A stretch of 36,890 bases of DNA from Bryobacterales bacterium. Its GTDB lineage: Bacteria > Acidobacteriota > Terriglobia > Bryobacterales > Bryobacteraceae. The stretch spans positions 1-36,890 of the forward strand of contig DAIDIH010000248.1 of NCBI GenBank assembly GCA_027459465.1, in the 5' to 3' direction. Position 1 is the first letter of the stretch; every line of letters begins with the position of its first letter. The translations under genes and the position numbers were made by a program. The notes under the pieces are model-generated. The model ran no database searches, had not been told where the DNA came from, and saw nothing but the letters and a program-made list of their open reading frames with translations. This document shows, one piece after another, positions 8,358-17,234 of the stretch.

Positions 8358-9653
8358 ATGGAGTCCTTCTCGTCGTCCGCGTCCCTGGCCAAGGAGCTCA
8401 TCGCGCCGCTTCGCGACGACATCATACGGCTGCTGACAGAGTTGGTGAGAACCGACACGGTGGCCATTCCGCCGCAAGGGAAAGAAGCCGCCGGGCAGGC
8501 GGTGCTGGTGGAGTTCTTGCGATCGTTTGGGGTGGATACGGAGGTCTATGAGACGGCGTTCGTCACGACGTCGGGACACCGCTCGGCGAGGATGGATCGG
8601 GATTACAGCGGCCGCCGGAACGTGCTGGCGGTGGTCGCCGGCTCGGGACGCGGCCGCAGCGTTCTGTTCAACGGCCACATGGACACGGTCCCGCCGGGAC
8701 ATGGCAAATGGGCCGGCAGCCCATGGTCCGGGGCTTTGCGCGATGGACGGCTGTTCGGGCGCGGCAGTTTCGATATGAAGGGCGGGTTGGCGGCTCAGTT
8801 CGGCGCGATCTGCGCGCTGCGCAAGCATGGTGTCCGGCCCGGAGGAGACGTCTACGCCGAATCCGTGGTGGACGAGGAGTGGGGCGGCGGAGGCGGAACG
8901 CTGGCGGCCAGGCTGCACGGCCCAAACCCCGATGCCTGCCTGATTCCGGAGGGCACGCAGATGGAGGCTGCGCTGGCGACACGCGGCGGCGCGGTGATCG
9001 ATATCGGGTGCGAGGCCGGGAACGCCGCGGCGTATTTCTCCTCCGGGGAAGTCGTGTCGCCCGCAGTCCCCCTGGGCCGGCTGCTCGCCTGGGTCGAAAC
9101 CTGGGTTGCGAGGCGGAAAACGGTGAAGCCGGACGAGGCTTATCGCCAGTTCGACGATCCCGCGCCTGTGCAGGTGCTGGCCATCGAGGCGAACCGGTTT
9201 GATTTGACTGAGCCATATAGTGTTCCGCTAAAGGCAGCGGTGCGAGTCTATTTTCAGTTTCTGCCGAGCGAGAATCCGGAACAGGTGCTCGCGGAGGTGC
9301 GCGCGTCGCTTGAGGATTTCCGGCGCAAGGATCCTTTCTTCCGCGATCACCCGCTCTTCTGGAAGCCGGCCTACGATCCTCCGCTCGTTGGCCATGCCCT
9401 GGCCGCGGATCATCCCTGGGCCCGCACGTTCGTCAAAAGTGCGTCGGCCGCGATGGGAGAGCCGGTCAGGGTGACGGCGGCGCCTTATCCCTGCGACGCG
9501 GGCCTGGTGCAGCGCGAGTTTGGCATTCCTACGCTGCTGTTCGGGCCGCGCGGCGCGGGCGCCCACAATCCCGACGAATACGTTGAAGTGGAATCCGTGC
9601 TGGAGACGGCTACCGTTCTGCTTGCCGCCGCGCTGGAATGGTGCGCGGCCTGA
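8358..9653 (+). CDS. M20 family metallopeptidase / ArgE-DapE-type deacylase
   Basis: A 431-residue protein of the di-zinc M20 family. The metal and catalytic residues are visible in order: 'NGHMDTVPPG' (His ligand and catalytic Asp), 'GRGSFDMKGG' (bridging Asp), 'SVVDEEWGGG' (catalytic Glu and Glu ligand) and 'RGAGAHNPDEYV' (last His). The region between about residues 220 and 330 is the lid/dimerisation domain. The family removes acyl or peptide groups from amino acids such as N-acetylornithine, succinyl-diaminopimelate or small peptides; the substrate is not evident. The ATG at 8358 has only a modest purine-rich site upstream. It is followed after 41 bases by the sugar-porter gene, so co-transcription is possible. 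No signal peptide is seen, so it should be cytoplasmic. Confidence 0.85.
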   Translation: MESFSSSASLAKELIAPLRDDIIRLLTELVRTDTVAIPPQGKEAAGQAVLVEFLRSFGVDTEVYETAFVTTSGHRSARMDRDYSGRRNVLAVVAGSGRGRSVLFNGHMDTVPPGHGKWAGSPWSGALRDGRLFGRGSFDMKGGLAAQFGAICALRKHGVRPGGDVYAESVVDEEWGGGGGTLAARLHGPNPDACLIPEGTQMEAALATRGGAVIDIGCEAGNAAAYFSSGEVVSPAVPLGRLLAWVETWVARRKTVKPDEAYRQFDDPAPVQVLAIEANRFDLTEPYSVPLKAAVRVYFQFLPSENPEQVLAEVRASLEDFRRKDPFFRDHPLFWKPAYDPPLVGHALAADHPWARTFVKSASAAMGEPVRVTAAPYPCDAGLVQREFGIPTLLFGPRGAGAHNPDEYVEVESVLETATVLLAAALEWCAA

Positions 9654-9694
9654 CGCTGCTGATAATCTGATGCTTATGCGTCAGGCGTGAGAAC

Positions 9695-11458
9695 GTGAAT
9701 TTCAATCTGCAAACCTATAATCGTTTCCTTCTGCTCGTCGCCGGGCTCGGAGGACTGCTCTACGGCGTGGACGTGGCCATCATCGCCGGCGCCCTGCCCT
9801 ATCTGGAAGCAACGTCGGGGCTGACGGCAGGCCAATTGTCGATCGTGGTGGCCGCCGTGCTGTTGGGCAGCGTGATCTCCACGGTGTTTGCGGGCCTGTT
9901 GTCGGACTGGCTGGGACGCCGACTGGTGATGACCCTCAGCGGGATTCTTTTTGTAATCAGCATTCCGACGATTGCGCTGTCGCACGGCTATGGGCCGCTG
10001 GTAATGGGCCGATTGCTGCAGGGGATCAGCGCGGGGCTGATAGGGGTCGTGGTGCCTTTATATCTGGCCGAGTGTCTGGAGGCGTCAAGCCGCGGCAAGG
10101 GAACCGCGGTGTTCCAATGGCTGCTGACGCTGGGCATTGTGGCCGCGGCGCTGGTCGGCATTTATTTCAGCTACCGGGTGAATGCCGTGGCGAGTCTGGG
10201 AAATCCGGCAAAGGTGTTGGCGTTTGAGGATATTGCGTGGCGCAGCATTTTCTGGGTCTCGCTTCCGCCGGGCGCGCTGTTCGTTCTCGGCAGCACGATG
10301 GTGGCGGAGTCGCCGCGATGGCTTTTCCGCCGCGGCAGGAAAGAGGCCGCCCGGGCCGCGCTGCTTCGCTCGCGAACGCCGAGCCAGGCCGACCTCGAAA
10401 TGCAGGAGATGGAGCACACGGCGCCGGCGGGCGCCGCCAATCGGACGAAGGTGCGCGAGTCGCTGCTGCGCCGCAAGTACGTTGTTCCGTTTCTGCTCGC
10501 CTGCATCATTCTTGCCTGCAATCAGGCGACGGGCATAAACTCGATCATCGCCTACAACACGAACGTCTTGATCCAGAGTGGCCTGTCGGATCTGGCGGCG
10601 CACTGGGGTTATGTCATTTTCACGGTGGTGAATTTTCTGGCCACGCTCGGCGGGGCAATGCTGGTTGACCGGAAAGGCCGCAAATTTCTGCTGTCGTTCG
10701 GGACTGCGGGCATTATCGTGGCTCTGATTGGCACCGGACTGCTGTTCGCGCGGCCTGAGAAGCTGCGAGTGGACGCCAGGAACGCGGTGCAGGCCATGGT
10801 GACGCCGGACCAGAAGGTCAGCCTGCTTTATGGCAAAAAGACCGCCGATACGCTGCTTGAGGCCGAGGGCGTGGCGGGCAGAAGGATTGAAGACCGGCCG
10901 ACTTCGCTGATCATTATCTACTCGTACGGCGATTTCCGCGCGGCGACCAAGGCGGCTCGTTCCGACGACACAGCCGCGAAGCCCCTGGAGATAACACGCG
11001 AAGCCGCCGTGCCGGCGAACAAAGTGGTCGCGTTCTTTTCCAATCCGCTGGGCAATCTGGACGCCGCCCGGCGCGCGAACCTGAAAATCGAGAACGCGCT
11101 CATTACCCCTGTACCTGGCGGAAGCAATGGCTGGATGGTGGCGCTGACACTGTTTATCTTCGTGGGCTTCTATGCCGTCGGACCGGGCGTGTGCGTGTGG
11201 CTTGCGCTCTCGGAGTTAATGCCCACGCGCATCCGTTCGAACGGCATGAGCATCGCGCTGCTGCTGAACCAGGGCGTCTCGACGACGATCGCGGCGGTCT
11301 TTCTGCCGGTGGTGGGAAGGTATGGTTACTCGACGATGTTCTTGGGGTTCGCCGCCTGCACTGTGATTTATTTCGTGACTGCGGCCTTCTTCCTGCCGGA
11401 GACGAAGGGCAAGACGCTGGAACAAATCGAGGAGCATTTCGAGCACGCCCACAGGTAG
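9695..11458 (+). CDS. Sugar-porter family MFS transporter with a large extra loop
   Basis: A 587-residue member of the sugar porter family (XylE/GalP/AraE relatives). Diagnostic motifs are 'DWLGRR' (residues 71-76), 'AESPRWL' (204-210), 'NQATGINSI' (276-284), 'DRKGRK' (325-330) and 'PETKGKTLEQIEEHF' at the C-terminus. Twelve membrane segments are expected. Usual length is about 450-490; the excess is a ~125-residue hydrophilic insertion at residues ~352-479, after the ninth segment, which should face the periplasm. The GTG at 9695 is the only sensible start because an in-frame TGA lies upstream; an AGG lies eight bases before it. Transport of a monosaccharide with protons is the family expectation; the substrate is unknown. 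Confidence 0.88.
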   Translation: MNFNLQTYNRFLLLVAGLGGLLYGVDVAIIAGALPYLEATSGLTAGQLSIVVAAVLLGSVISTVFAGLLSDWLGRRLVMTLSGILFVISIPTIALSHGYGPLVMGRLLQGISAGLIGVVVPLYLAECLEASSRGKGTAVFQWLLTLGIVAAALVGIYFSYRVNAVASLGNPAKVLAFEDIAWRSIFWVSLPPGALFVLGSTMVAESPRWLFRRGRKEAARAALLRSRTPSQADLEMQEMEHTAPAGAANRTKVRESLLRRKYVVPFLLACIILACNQATGINSIIAYNTNVLIQSGLSDLAAHWGYVIFTVVNFLATLGGAMLVDRKGRKFLLSFGTAGIIVALIGTGLLFARPEKLRVDARNAVQAMVTPDQKVSLLYGKKTADTLLEAEGVAGRRIEDRPTSLIIIYSYGDFRAATKAARSDDTAAKPLEITREAAVPANKVVAFFSNPLGNLDAARRANLKIENALITPVPGGSNGWMVALTLFIFVGFYAVGPGVCVWLALSELMPTRIRSNGMSIALLLNQGVSTTIAAVFLPVVGRYGYSTMFLGFAACTVIYFVTAAFFLPETKGKTLEQIEEHFEHAHR

Positions 11459-11486
11459 CCCGCGGCCAAGAGGTGCGATCCGTTCC

Positions 11487-11647
11487 TCATCCGATCCCGA
11501 GGTCGTCGATGCGCTCTACGGGAGTACCGCAGTCCCGGCACAGGAGAGAACCGCAGTCGCCGCAGACGAGGGGGTCGGCGACGGGTTTCGCACAGTTGGG
11601 GCAGTAAAACTCCGGGTTTTGAGGATCGGGGCTGGGCGGCGGTGTGG

Positions 11648-11651
<4 letters not shown>
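11487..11651 (-). CDS. Small double zinc-ribbon protein
   Basis: A 54-residue protein beginning at the GTG at 11651, which overlaps the TGA of the upstream hydrolase gene (GTGA) and so is probably translated by coupling. It contains 'CPNC', 'CGDC' and 'CRDC' pairs (about residues 18-42), enough for one or two structural zinc sites, after a Pro-rich N-terminus. Function is unknown. The tight coupling suggests a partner or accessory role to the hydrolase. The frame also extends upstream to 11753, but that part overlaps the hydrolase and is Pro/Arg-rich shadow sequence. Confidence 0.65.
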
Positions 11652-12514
<863 letters not shown>

Positions 12515-12579
12515 GAGATTATCGTAGAACGCGCGGCGGCGGGGCGCCGATCGGAGATGAAATCTGGGAGGCTGGAGAG

Positions 12580-13671
12580 ATGGAGAACGGCAGGAAGCCG
12601 GAGGGTGTGAGGCTGCTGAAGGTGGGGGTTCTCGGGTGTGGGCCGATTGCGCAGGCGGCGCATTTCGACAGCGCGCTGAAGGCCCGGAATGCGGAGTTGT
12701 TCGCGATCTGTGACCTGGCGGATGATCTGCTCGAGCGCATGGCGTGCACCTACAGCCCTCGGAAGACGTACCGGAATTACGAGGCGATGCTGGCCGATCC
12801 GGAGGTTGAAGCGGTGGTGGTGGCGACCTCCGATGCGTTTCACGTTCCGGCGAGTCTGGCGGCGCTCGAGGCGGGCAAGCATGTGCTGTGTGAGAAGCCG
12901 CTTGGGGTTGCGGTTGAAGAAGTGGAGGCGTTGCAGCGGGCCGTAAGGGCGAGCGGGCGGGTGCTGCAAGTGGGGCACATGAAGCGATTCGACGCGGGGT
13001 TCGAGAGCGCGAGGCGGTTCATCAACGAGGAGATGGGCGAGGTTCTGGCGCTAAAAGCGTGGTATTGCGACTCGACGCACCGGTACGAGTTGACCAACGC
13101 GGTGCAGCCGTATCTGTTCAAGAGCATGCGGGCGAAGCGGCCGGCGGTGGATCCAAAGTCGAATTTGCAGCGCTACTACATGCTGGCGCACGGATGCCAT
13201 CTGCTCGATACGGCGCGATATTTGGGCGGAGAAATTGTCGAAGTGGATGCGCGCCTGCGGGAACGGTTCGGCGCCTACTGCTGGTTCGTGGATGTGGCGT
13301 TCGCAAGCGGCGCGATGGGCCATCTGGACCTGACGGTGGCGGTGCGGATGGATTGGCACGAGGGGTTTCAGATGTACGGCGAGAACGGGAGCATTGTCGC
13401 CAAGACTTACAACCCGTGGCTGTACAAAACGAGCGACGTGGAGATTTTTCATGAGGCGACGGGCGAGACTACGCGTGTGCTGGGGGCGGACGGGCATTTC
13501 TACCGGCGGCAACTGGAGGCGTTCGCGGACGTGATCCTTGAAGGGGCGCCGATGACGGGGGCCGATGTGGAGGATGGAGTTGCCTCGGTGCGAGGGATGG
13601 CGGCGATTTCGCAATCGGTGAAGAGCGGCAAGCCAGTGAAATTAGCAGACGTGTCCGGGGGCGTGGAATGA
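12580..13671 (+). CDS. Gfo/Idh/MocA family NAD(P)-dependent oxidoreductase
   Basis: A 363-residue dehydrogenase. The N-terminal Rossmann fold shows 'VGVLGCGPIAQ' (15-25) and the 'CEKPLGV' motif with catalytic Lys106. The C-terminal alpha/beta domain carries 'LAHGCHLLDTARYLGG', the usual substrate-site His/Asp region. Family members oxidise or reduce sugars, inositols or their derivatives. It opens a four-gene plus-strand cassette and overlaps the next gene by ATGA, so the set is almost certainly one operon. With an isomerase/epimerase-type partner, a 3-keto-sugar or inositol-type route is plausible, but that is inference. GGAG and GAGAG purines lie just upstream of the ATG. Confidence 0.9.
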   Translation: MENGRKPEGVRLLKVGVLGCGPIAQAAHFDSALKARNAELFAICDLADDLLERMACTYSPRKTYRNYEAMLADPEVEAVVVATSDAFHVPASLAALEAGKHVLCEKPLGVAVEEVEALQRAVRASGRVLQVGHMKRFDAGFESARRFINEEMGEVLALKAWYCDSTHRYELTNAVQPYLFKSMRAKRPAVDPKSNLQRYYMLAHGCHLLDTARYLGGEIVEVDARLRERFGAYCWFVDVAFASGAMGHLDLTVAVRMDWHEGFQMYGENGSIVAKTYNPWLYKTSDVEIFHEATGETTRVLGADGHFYRRQLEAFADVILEGAPMTGADVEDGVASVRGMAAISQSVKSGKPVKLADVSGGVE

Positions 13672-14507
13672 GGCTGGGGATTTTTGCCAAGACGTTCGAA
13701 GGGACGACGCCGGGAGTGGTGTTTGAAGCCGCGCGGCGCGCCGGGTACGAGTCCGTGCAATACAACATGGCGTGTTCTGGGCTGAGCCCGCTTCCGCTCG
13801 CGATTCCCGATGAGGTCGCCGATGCCGTGCGCGCGGCGGCGGAGGAGAACGGAATTGCGATGGAAGCCATTTCGGCAACGTACAACATCATCCATCCGGA
13901 CGCAGGGGAACGCGAGCGCGGGCGGCGGGCGTTTGTGGCAATCGCAGCGGCGGCGCGGCGAATGGGGGCGAAGCTTCTCACCTTGTGCACGGGCACGCGG
14001 GATGCGCACGACATGTGGCGGCATCACCCGGAGAACTCGAGCGCCGCGGCGTGGAAGGAGATGTGCGGGGAGTTTCGCGGGCTGCTTGCGGTGGCCGAGG
14101 AACATGACGTGTTCGTGGGCGTCGAGCCTGAGTTGGGCAACGTGGTGAGTTCGGCGCGGCGGGCGCGGAAGTTGATTGACGAGATGGAAGGCGGGCGGGT
14201 GCGGATCGTGTTCGACGCGGCGAATTTGTTCGAGGCCGCAGATGTGGCGCGGCAACACGCATTTCTTGACGAAGCCGTGGAGATGCTGGGCGGATGGATT
14301 GCGATTGCTCATGCGAAGGATCGGCTGGCGGACGGACGATTCGGAACGGCGGGCGATGGCGTGCTTGATTACCCCTATTACCTGAGGGCACTGAAGCGGT
14401 GCGGGTTCGAGGGCAGCCTGATCACGCATGGGCTGGCGGAGACGGACGCGGGCCGAGTGGCGGCGTTCTTGCGAAAGCAGATTACCGCGGTGGAAGCCGG
14501 AGCATGA
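13668..14507 (+). CDS. Sugar phosphate isomerase/epimerase-like TIM barrel (AP-endonuclease-2 fold)
   Basis: A 279-residue protein of the xylose-isomerase-like TIM barrel family. It has the start 'LGIFAKTFEG', 'MEAISATYNI', 'LLTLCTGTR', 'VGVEPELGN' (metal-site Glu), 'RIVFDAANLFE' (Asp) and 'IAHAKDR' (His/Lys). These positions match the divalent-metal site of IolE/IolI and hydroxypyruvate-isomerase-type enzymes. It overlaps both neighbours by ATGA, so its expression is coupled to the dehydrogenase before it and the hydrolase after it. The likely role is an isomerisation, epimerisation or dehydration step on the product of the dehydrogenase; the exact reaction is unknown. Confidence 0.88.
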   Translation: MRLGIFAKTFEGTTPGVVFEAARRAGYESVQYNMACSGLSPLPLAIPDEVADAVRAAAEENGIAMEAISATYNIIHPDAGERERGRRAFVAIAAAARRMGAKLLTLCTGTRDAHDMWRHHPENSSAAAWKEMCGEFRGLLAVAEEHDVFVGVEPELGNVVSSARRARKLIDEMEGGRVRIVFDAANLFEAADVARQHAFLDEAVEMLGGWIAIAHAKDRLADGRFGTAGDGVLDYPYYLRALKRCGFEGSLITHGLAETDAGRVAAFLRKQITAVEAGA

Positions 14508-15334
14508 AGCCGCTCGTGTATGAGCACGAGGGATTGCGACTGGCGGCGTGGGAGACGGGCAAGCGGCCGGCGATGGTATTTCAGCACGGGTTGTGCAGTG
14601 ACGCGGGCCAGCCCGGCGAGGTTTTCCCGGCTGAGAGCGGATGGCGGTGCGTGACGCTCGAGTGCCGGGGTCATGGCGGTTCGGAGGCGGGCGAGCCGGA
14701 GGAATTTTCGATCGCAACATTTTCCGGCGATGTTGTTTCGATGATGGAGGCCTGGAAACTGGCCCCGGTGGTACTGGGCGGGATCTCGATGGGCGCGGCG
14801 ATGGCGCTGCGAATCGCGGCGCTACGGCCGGAACTGGTCCGTGGCCTCGTGCTGGCGCGGCCGGCGTGGATGGCGGAAAACGCGCCGGCGAACATGCGGC
14901 CTAACGCGCTGGTGGGAGACCTTCTGCGGCGCCTCCCTGCTCCGGAGGCTCGCGTGCAGTTCGAGAATTCGGAGACGGTGCGTGAACTTGCAGGCGTGGC
15001 GCCGGATAACCTTGCATCGCTGCGCGGGTTCTTTTCGCGAGAGCCGGTGGAAATTACGCGCGAGTTGTTGTGCCGGATTTCGGCGGATGGCCCGGGTGTA
15101 ACGGAGGAACAGATCCGGGCGATCCGCGCTCCGGCAATGGTGATTGGCGCGGCGAAGGATTTTGTTCATCCGCTCGAGATGGCGAAGGAGTTGGCGTCGT
15201 GGATTCCGGCCGCCGAACTGGTTGAAATCACGCCGAAGGCAGTGAGCCTCGAGGAGCATCGGATGGGCTTCCGGGCGGCCGTAGCGGCATTTTTGAAGCG
15301 CGTCGAAGGCGGCGCCGCGATTGGGGGAGATTGA
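14504..15334 (+). CDS. Alpha/beta hydrolase of the catabolic cassette
   Basis: A 276-residue alpha/beta hydrolase starting at the ATG at 14504, which overlaps the preceding stop (ATGA). It shows 'MVFQHGLCSD' (oxyanion loop), 'LECRGHGGS', the nucleophile elbow 'GGISMGAA' with Ser95, Asp219 in 'GAAKDFVHP' and His252 in 'EEHRMGF', giving a complete triad. It resembles enol-lactonase or 3-oxoadipate-lactonase-like and other carboxylic-ester hydrolases. In this operon it may open a lactone formed by the sugar dehydrogenase, which is inference. The next gene begins 3 bases after its stop. It is only distantly similar to the other hydrolase in the window (11648-12514). Confidence 0.88.
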   Translation: MKPLVYEHEGLRLAAWETGKRPAMVFQHGLCSDAGQPGEVFPAESGWRCVTLECRGHGGSEAGEPEEFSIATFSGDVVSMMEAWKLAPVVLGGISMGAAMALRIAALRPELVRGLVLARPAWMAENAPANMRPNALVGDLLRRLPAPEARVQFENSETVRELAGVAPDNLASLRGFFSREPVEITRELLCRISADGPGVTEEQIRAIRAPAMVIGAAKDFVHPLEMAKELASWIPAAELVEITPKAVSLEEHRMGFRAAVAAFLKRVEGGAAIGGD

Positions 15335-15337
15335 AGC

Positions 15338-16135
15338 GTGGAAAAGAAAGCAGACTTGCTTCGGCAACTTCACCGTCCCGTGCTGGTGCTACCGAACGCC
15401 TGGGATGCGGCGAGCGCGCGCATTTTCGAGAGGGCCGGTTTCGCGGCGATCGGGACGACGAGCGCGGGCATTGCGTTCGCGCTGGGTTATGCGGACGGTG
15501 AGCGGGTTCCGCGCGGGGAAATGATGGACGCGGTCAAGCGGATCGCGCGGGCGGTTCAGATTCCGGTGACGGCGGACGTGGAGGCCGGGTACGGCGATGC
15601 GGAACAAACGGCGCGCGAGGTATGGGTGGCTGGCGCGGTGGGGATGAACCTTGAGGATTCAACAAGCGATGGGCTATTCGATCTGGCGCCGGCGATCCGC
15701 GCGGTTCGAGCCGCCGTGCCGGCGATGGTGATTAACGCGAGAACCGATATTTTCTGGCGGCGGGTGGGAGACGAGGCGACGCGGTTCGAGCGGGCGGTGG
15801 AGCGGTTGAACGCCTACCGGGAGGCGGGCGCGGACTGTTTGTTCGCGCCCGGCGTTCAGGACGGCGCGACAGTCGTGAGGCTGGTCGAGGCCGTGCGCGG
15901 GCCGCTGAACGTGCTTGCGGTGGCTGGGACACCTCCGGTGGCAGAACTGAAGCGAATGGGCGTTGCGCGGGTGAGCACCGGGAGCGGGCCGATACGCGCG
16001 ACGCTGGGACTGCTCGACCGCATGGCGCGGCAACTGCACAAGGACGGCGCGTATCTGGCGATGTTGAACGGGGCGATTCCTTACGCAGAGGCGAACAGTT
16101 TGTTCGTGGACACGCAGGAGAGTTCAGGGCGCTGA
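15338..16135 (+). CDS. PEP mutase / isocitrate lyase superfamily enzyme
   Basis: A 265-residue TIM barrel of the phosphoenolpyruvate mutase/methylisocitrate lyase group. It has 'VLPNAWDAASARIF', 'GTTSAGIA', 'TADVEAGYG' with metal-binding Asp80 and Glu82, 'GMNLEDST' and 'INARTDIF'. The KKCGH loop of true isocitrate lyases is absent, so it is not ICL. The superfamily breaks or rearranges bonds next to a 2-keto acid or oxaloacetate-like group. As the last gene of the cassette it may cleave the final keto-acid to central intermediates (inference). The GTG at 15338 has a strong GGGGGAGA site that overlaps the end of the hydrolase gene. It overlaps the next convergent gene by 12 bases. Confidence 0.88.
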   Translation: MEKKADLLRQLHRPVLVLPNAWDAASARIFERAGFAAIGTTSAGIAFALGYADGERVPRGEMMDAVKRIARAVQIPVTADVEAGYGDAEQTAREVWVAGAVGMNLEDSTSDGLFDLAPAIRAVRAAVPAMVINARTDIFWRRVGDEATRFERAVERLNAYREAGADCLFAPGVQDGATVVRLVEAVRGPLNVLAVAGTPPVAELKRMGVARVSTGSGPIRATLGLLDRMARQLHKDGAYLAMLNGAIPYAEANSLFVDTQESSGR

Positions 16136-16885
16136 GTGGCGCAGATGCTTTTCTCGGTAGTGGCGTTTGATGTCGGGCCAGAATTCTTTGAGGACCTGGG
16201 AGATGGAGTCCGTGGCGAGTTGCGTCCAGAAGCGCTGGACGTTATCCAGCAGCGTGCGCTCGCCGGGGTAGTACGCGTTGCCTATGCCCGCGGCGGTAGC
16301 GTTGCCGAGAAATTCCGCAAAGTTGAACATGGTCCGGCCGCTGTCATTTTTGGTGACGAAGATGCGCGAAGCCGCGTACCAGGTGCGGCCCCACTTCGAA
16401 CCGTGGCCGCGGCGGAAGTAGCGCGGGTCTTCGCGGAGCAGCACGGGGAAGACGCCCTCGGTGAGGTAGTTTCCAATGAGTTGGTCGGCAAGGCCGGTGG
16501 CGTAGCGGTGGCCGAAGCCGATGGTGCCCTGGCCGAAGGCGGGGTGGGAATCGTCGCCCTGGGCGATGGAGGCGAGAAAGAGAGCGTTGAGAAAAATCGG
16601 GCCGTCCGTGCTGTCCTTTGTGGCGATCCAAAGCTTACGGCGGTTGGTGATGGGAGAATACGTGGCGGACTCGTTGGCGGTGCGGTAGTTGGGAAGTACG
16701 CCGAAGATGCGTTTATCGATGGGGAGTTCGCCGGGCTGGGCTGGTTTCTGGGGCGCGGGGAGGGTGGATGTGGAAGCGGGAGGATTTCCGTTCGAAGCAG
16801 GGGTCTGCGCAGAGAGGGTGGCGCCGGCTGAGGCGGCGAGCAGGAGTCCGAGGAAGACGCTAAGAAGCCGGTTCGGGGGATTCAC
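16124..16885 (-). CDS. Exported acidobacterial protein of unknown function
   Basis: About 253 residues from the GTG at 16885; an upstream GTG at 16909 would add eight residues but overlap the divergent gene. A clear signal peptide ('LLSVFLGLLLAASAGATLSAQ') is followed by a Ser/Pro/Asn-rich linker. The conserved body begins at 'IFGVLPNYRTAN', with 'FGHRYATGLADQLIGNYLTE', 'DPRYFRRG' and 'GNAYYPG'. I recognise this as a hypothetical protein family frequent in Acidobacteria, possibly outer-membrane associated, with no known function. There is no visible catalytic motif. It stands alone on the minus strand between plus-strand genes and ends inside the last 12 bases of the PEP-mutase-like gene. Confidence 0.75.
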   Translation of the reverse strand: MNPPNRLLSVFLGLLLAASAGATLSAQTPASNGNPPASTSTLPAPQKPAQPGELPIDKRIFGVLPNYRTANESATYSPITNRRKLWIATKDSTDGPIFLNALFLASIAQGDDSHPAFGQGTIGFGHRYATGLADQLIGNYLTEGVFPVLLREDPRYFRRGHGSKWGRTWYAASRIFVTKNDSGRTMFNFAEFLGNATAAGIGNAYYPGERTLLDNVQRFWTQLATDSISQVLKEFWPDIKRHYREKHLRHSAP

Positions 16886-16897
16886 AATGGAAAAGAT

Positions 16898-17233
16898 ATG
16901 ACGAACCACGACCTCGAGAAGTTGCTTGGGCTTTCGAGCCCGCCCATCGCGATTGGCCTGCTGGACGAAATTCCCGAGGGCGTGGCGCGGTGGGAAGGCG
17001 GCGCGGCGTGCGCCGTGGCGCCGTTTGCGCTGGCGCGGAAGCAGCCGGCGTTGTCGTTCTGCCGTAAGGGAAACCGGACATTCAGCGGAATGCCGGTTGA
17101 AGAGATGTACTTGTCCATACCGGGCGAGGATAGGGCCAGGCTGGTGGTGGCGCGTGATGAGGCCGACGAAGCGAACCGCGCGATGGGCGACCGTTACACG
17201 CAGCGGCGCAGTCTGTTTCCGATTCTGAATTAA
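16898..17233 (+). CDS. Short DUF169-like protein
   Basis: A 111-residue protein whose beginning ('LGLSSPPIAIGLLDEIPEGV') and end ('GNRTFSGMPVEEMYLSIPG...') both resemble DUF169 proteins. Normal DUF169 proteins are about twice as long, and the Cys/Gly-rich middle part is missing here. It may be a natural short variant or the result of an internal deletion; the frame is intact. DUF169 has no established biochemical role (a redox or metal function has been proposed for some). Purines (GGAAAAG) precede the ATG at 16898. The ornithine-cyclodeaminase-like gene starts one base after its stop, so the two are probably co-translated. The assignment to DUF169 is moderate. Confidence 0.7.
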   Translation: MTNHDLEKLLGLSSPPIAIGLLDEIPEGVARWEGGAACAVAPFALARKQPALSFCRKGNRTFSGMPVEEMYLSIPGEDRARLVVARDEADEANRAMGDRYTQRRSLFPILN

Positions 17234-17234
17234 C

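Noticed and set aside
8091..8918. Minus-strand frame of 275 codons overlapping the M20 gene start
   Set aside because: Arg/Pro/His-rich composition and no family resemblance; the opposite strand carries the M20 metal-site motifs.
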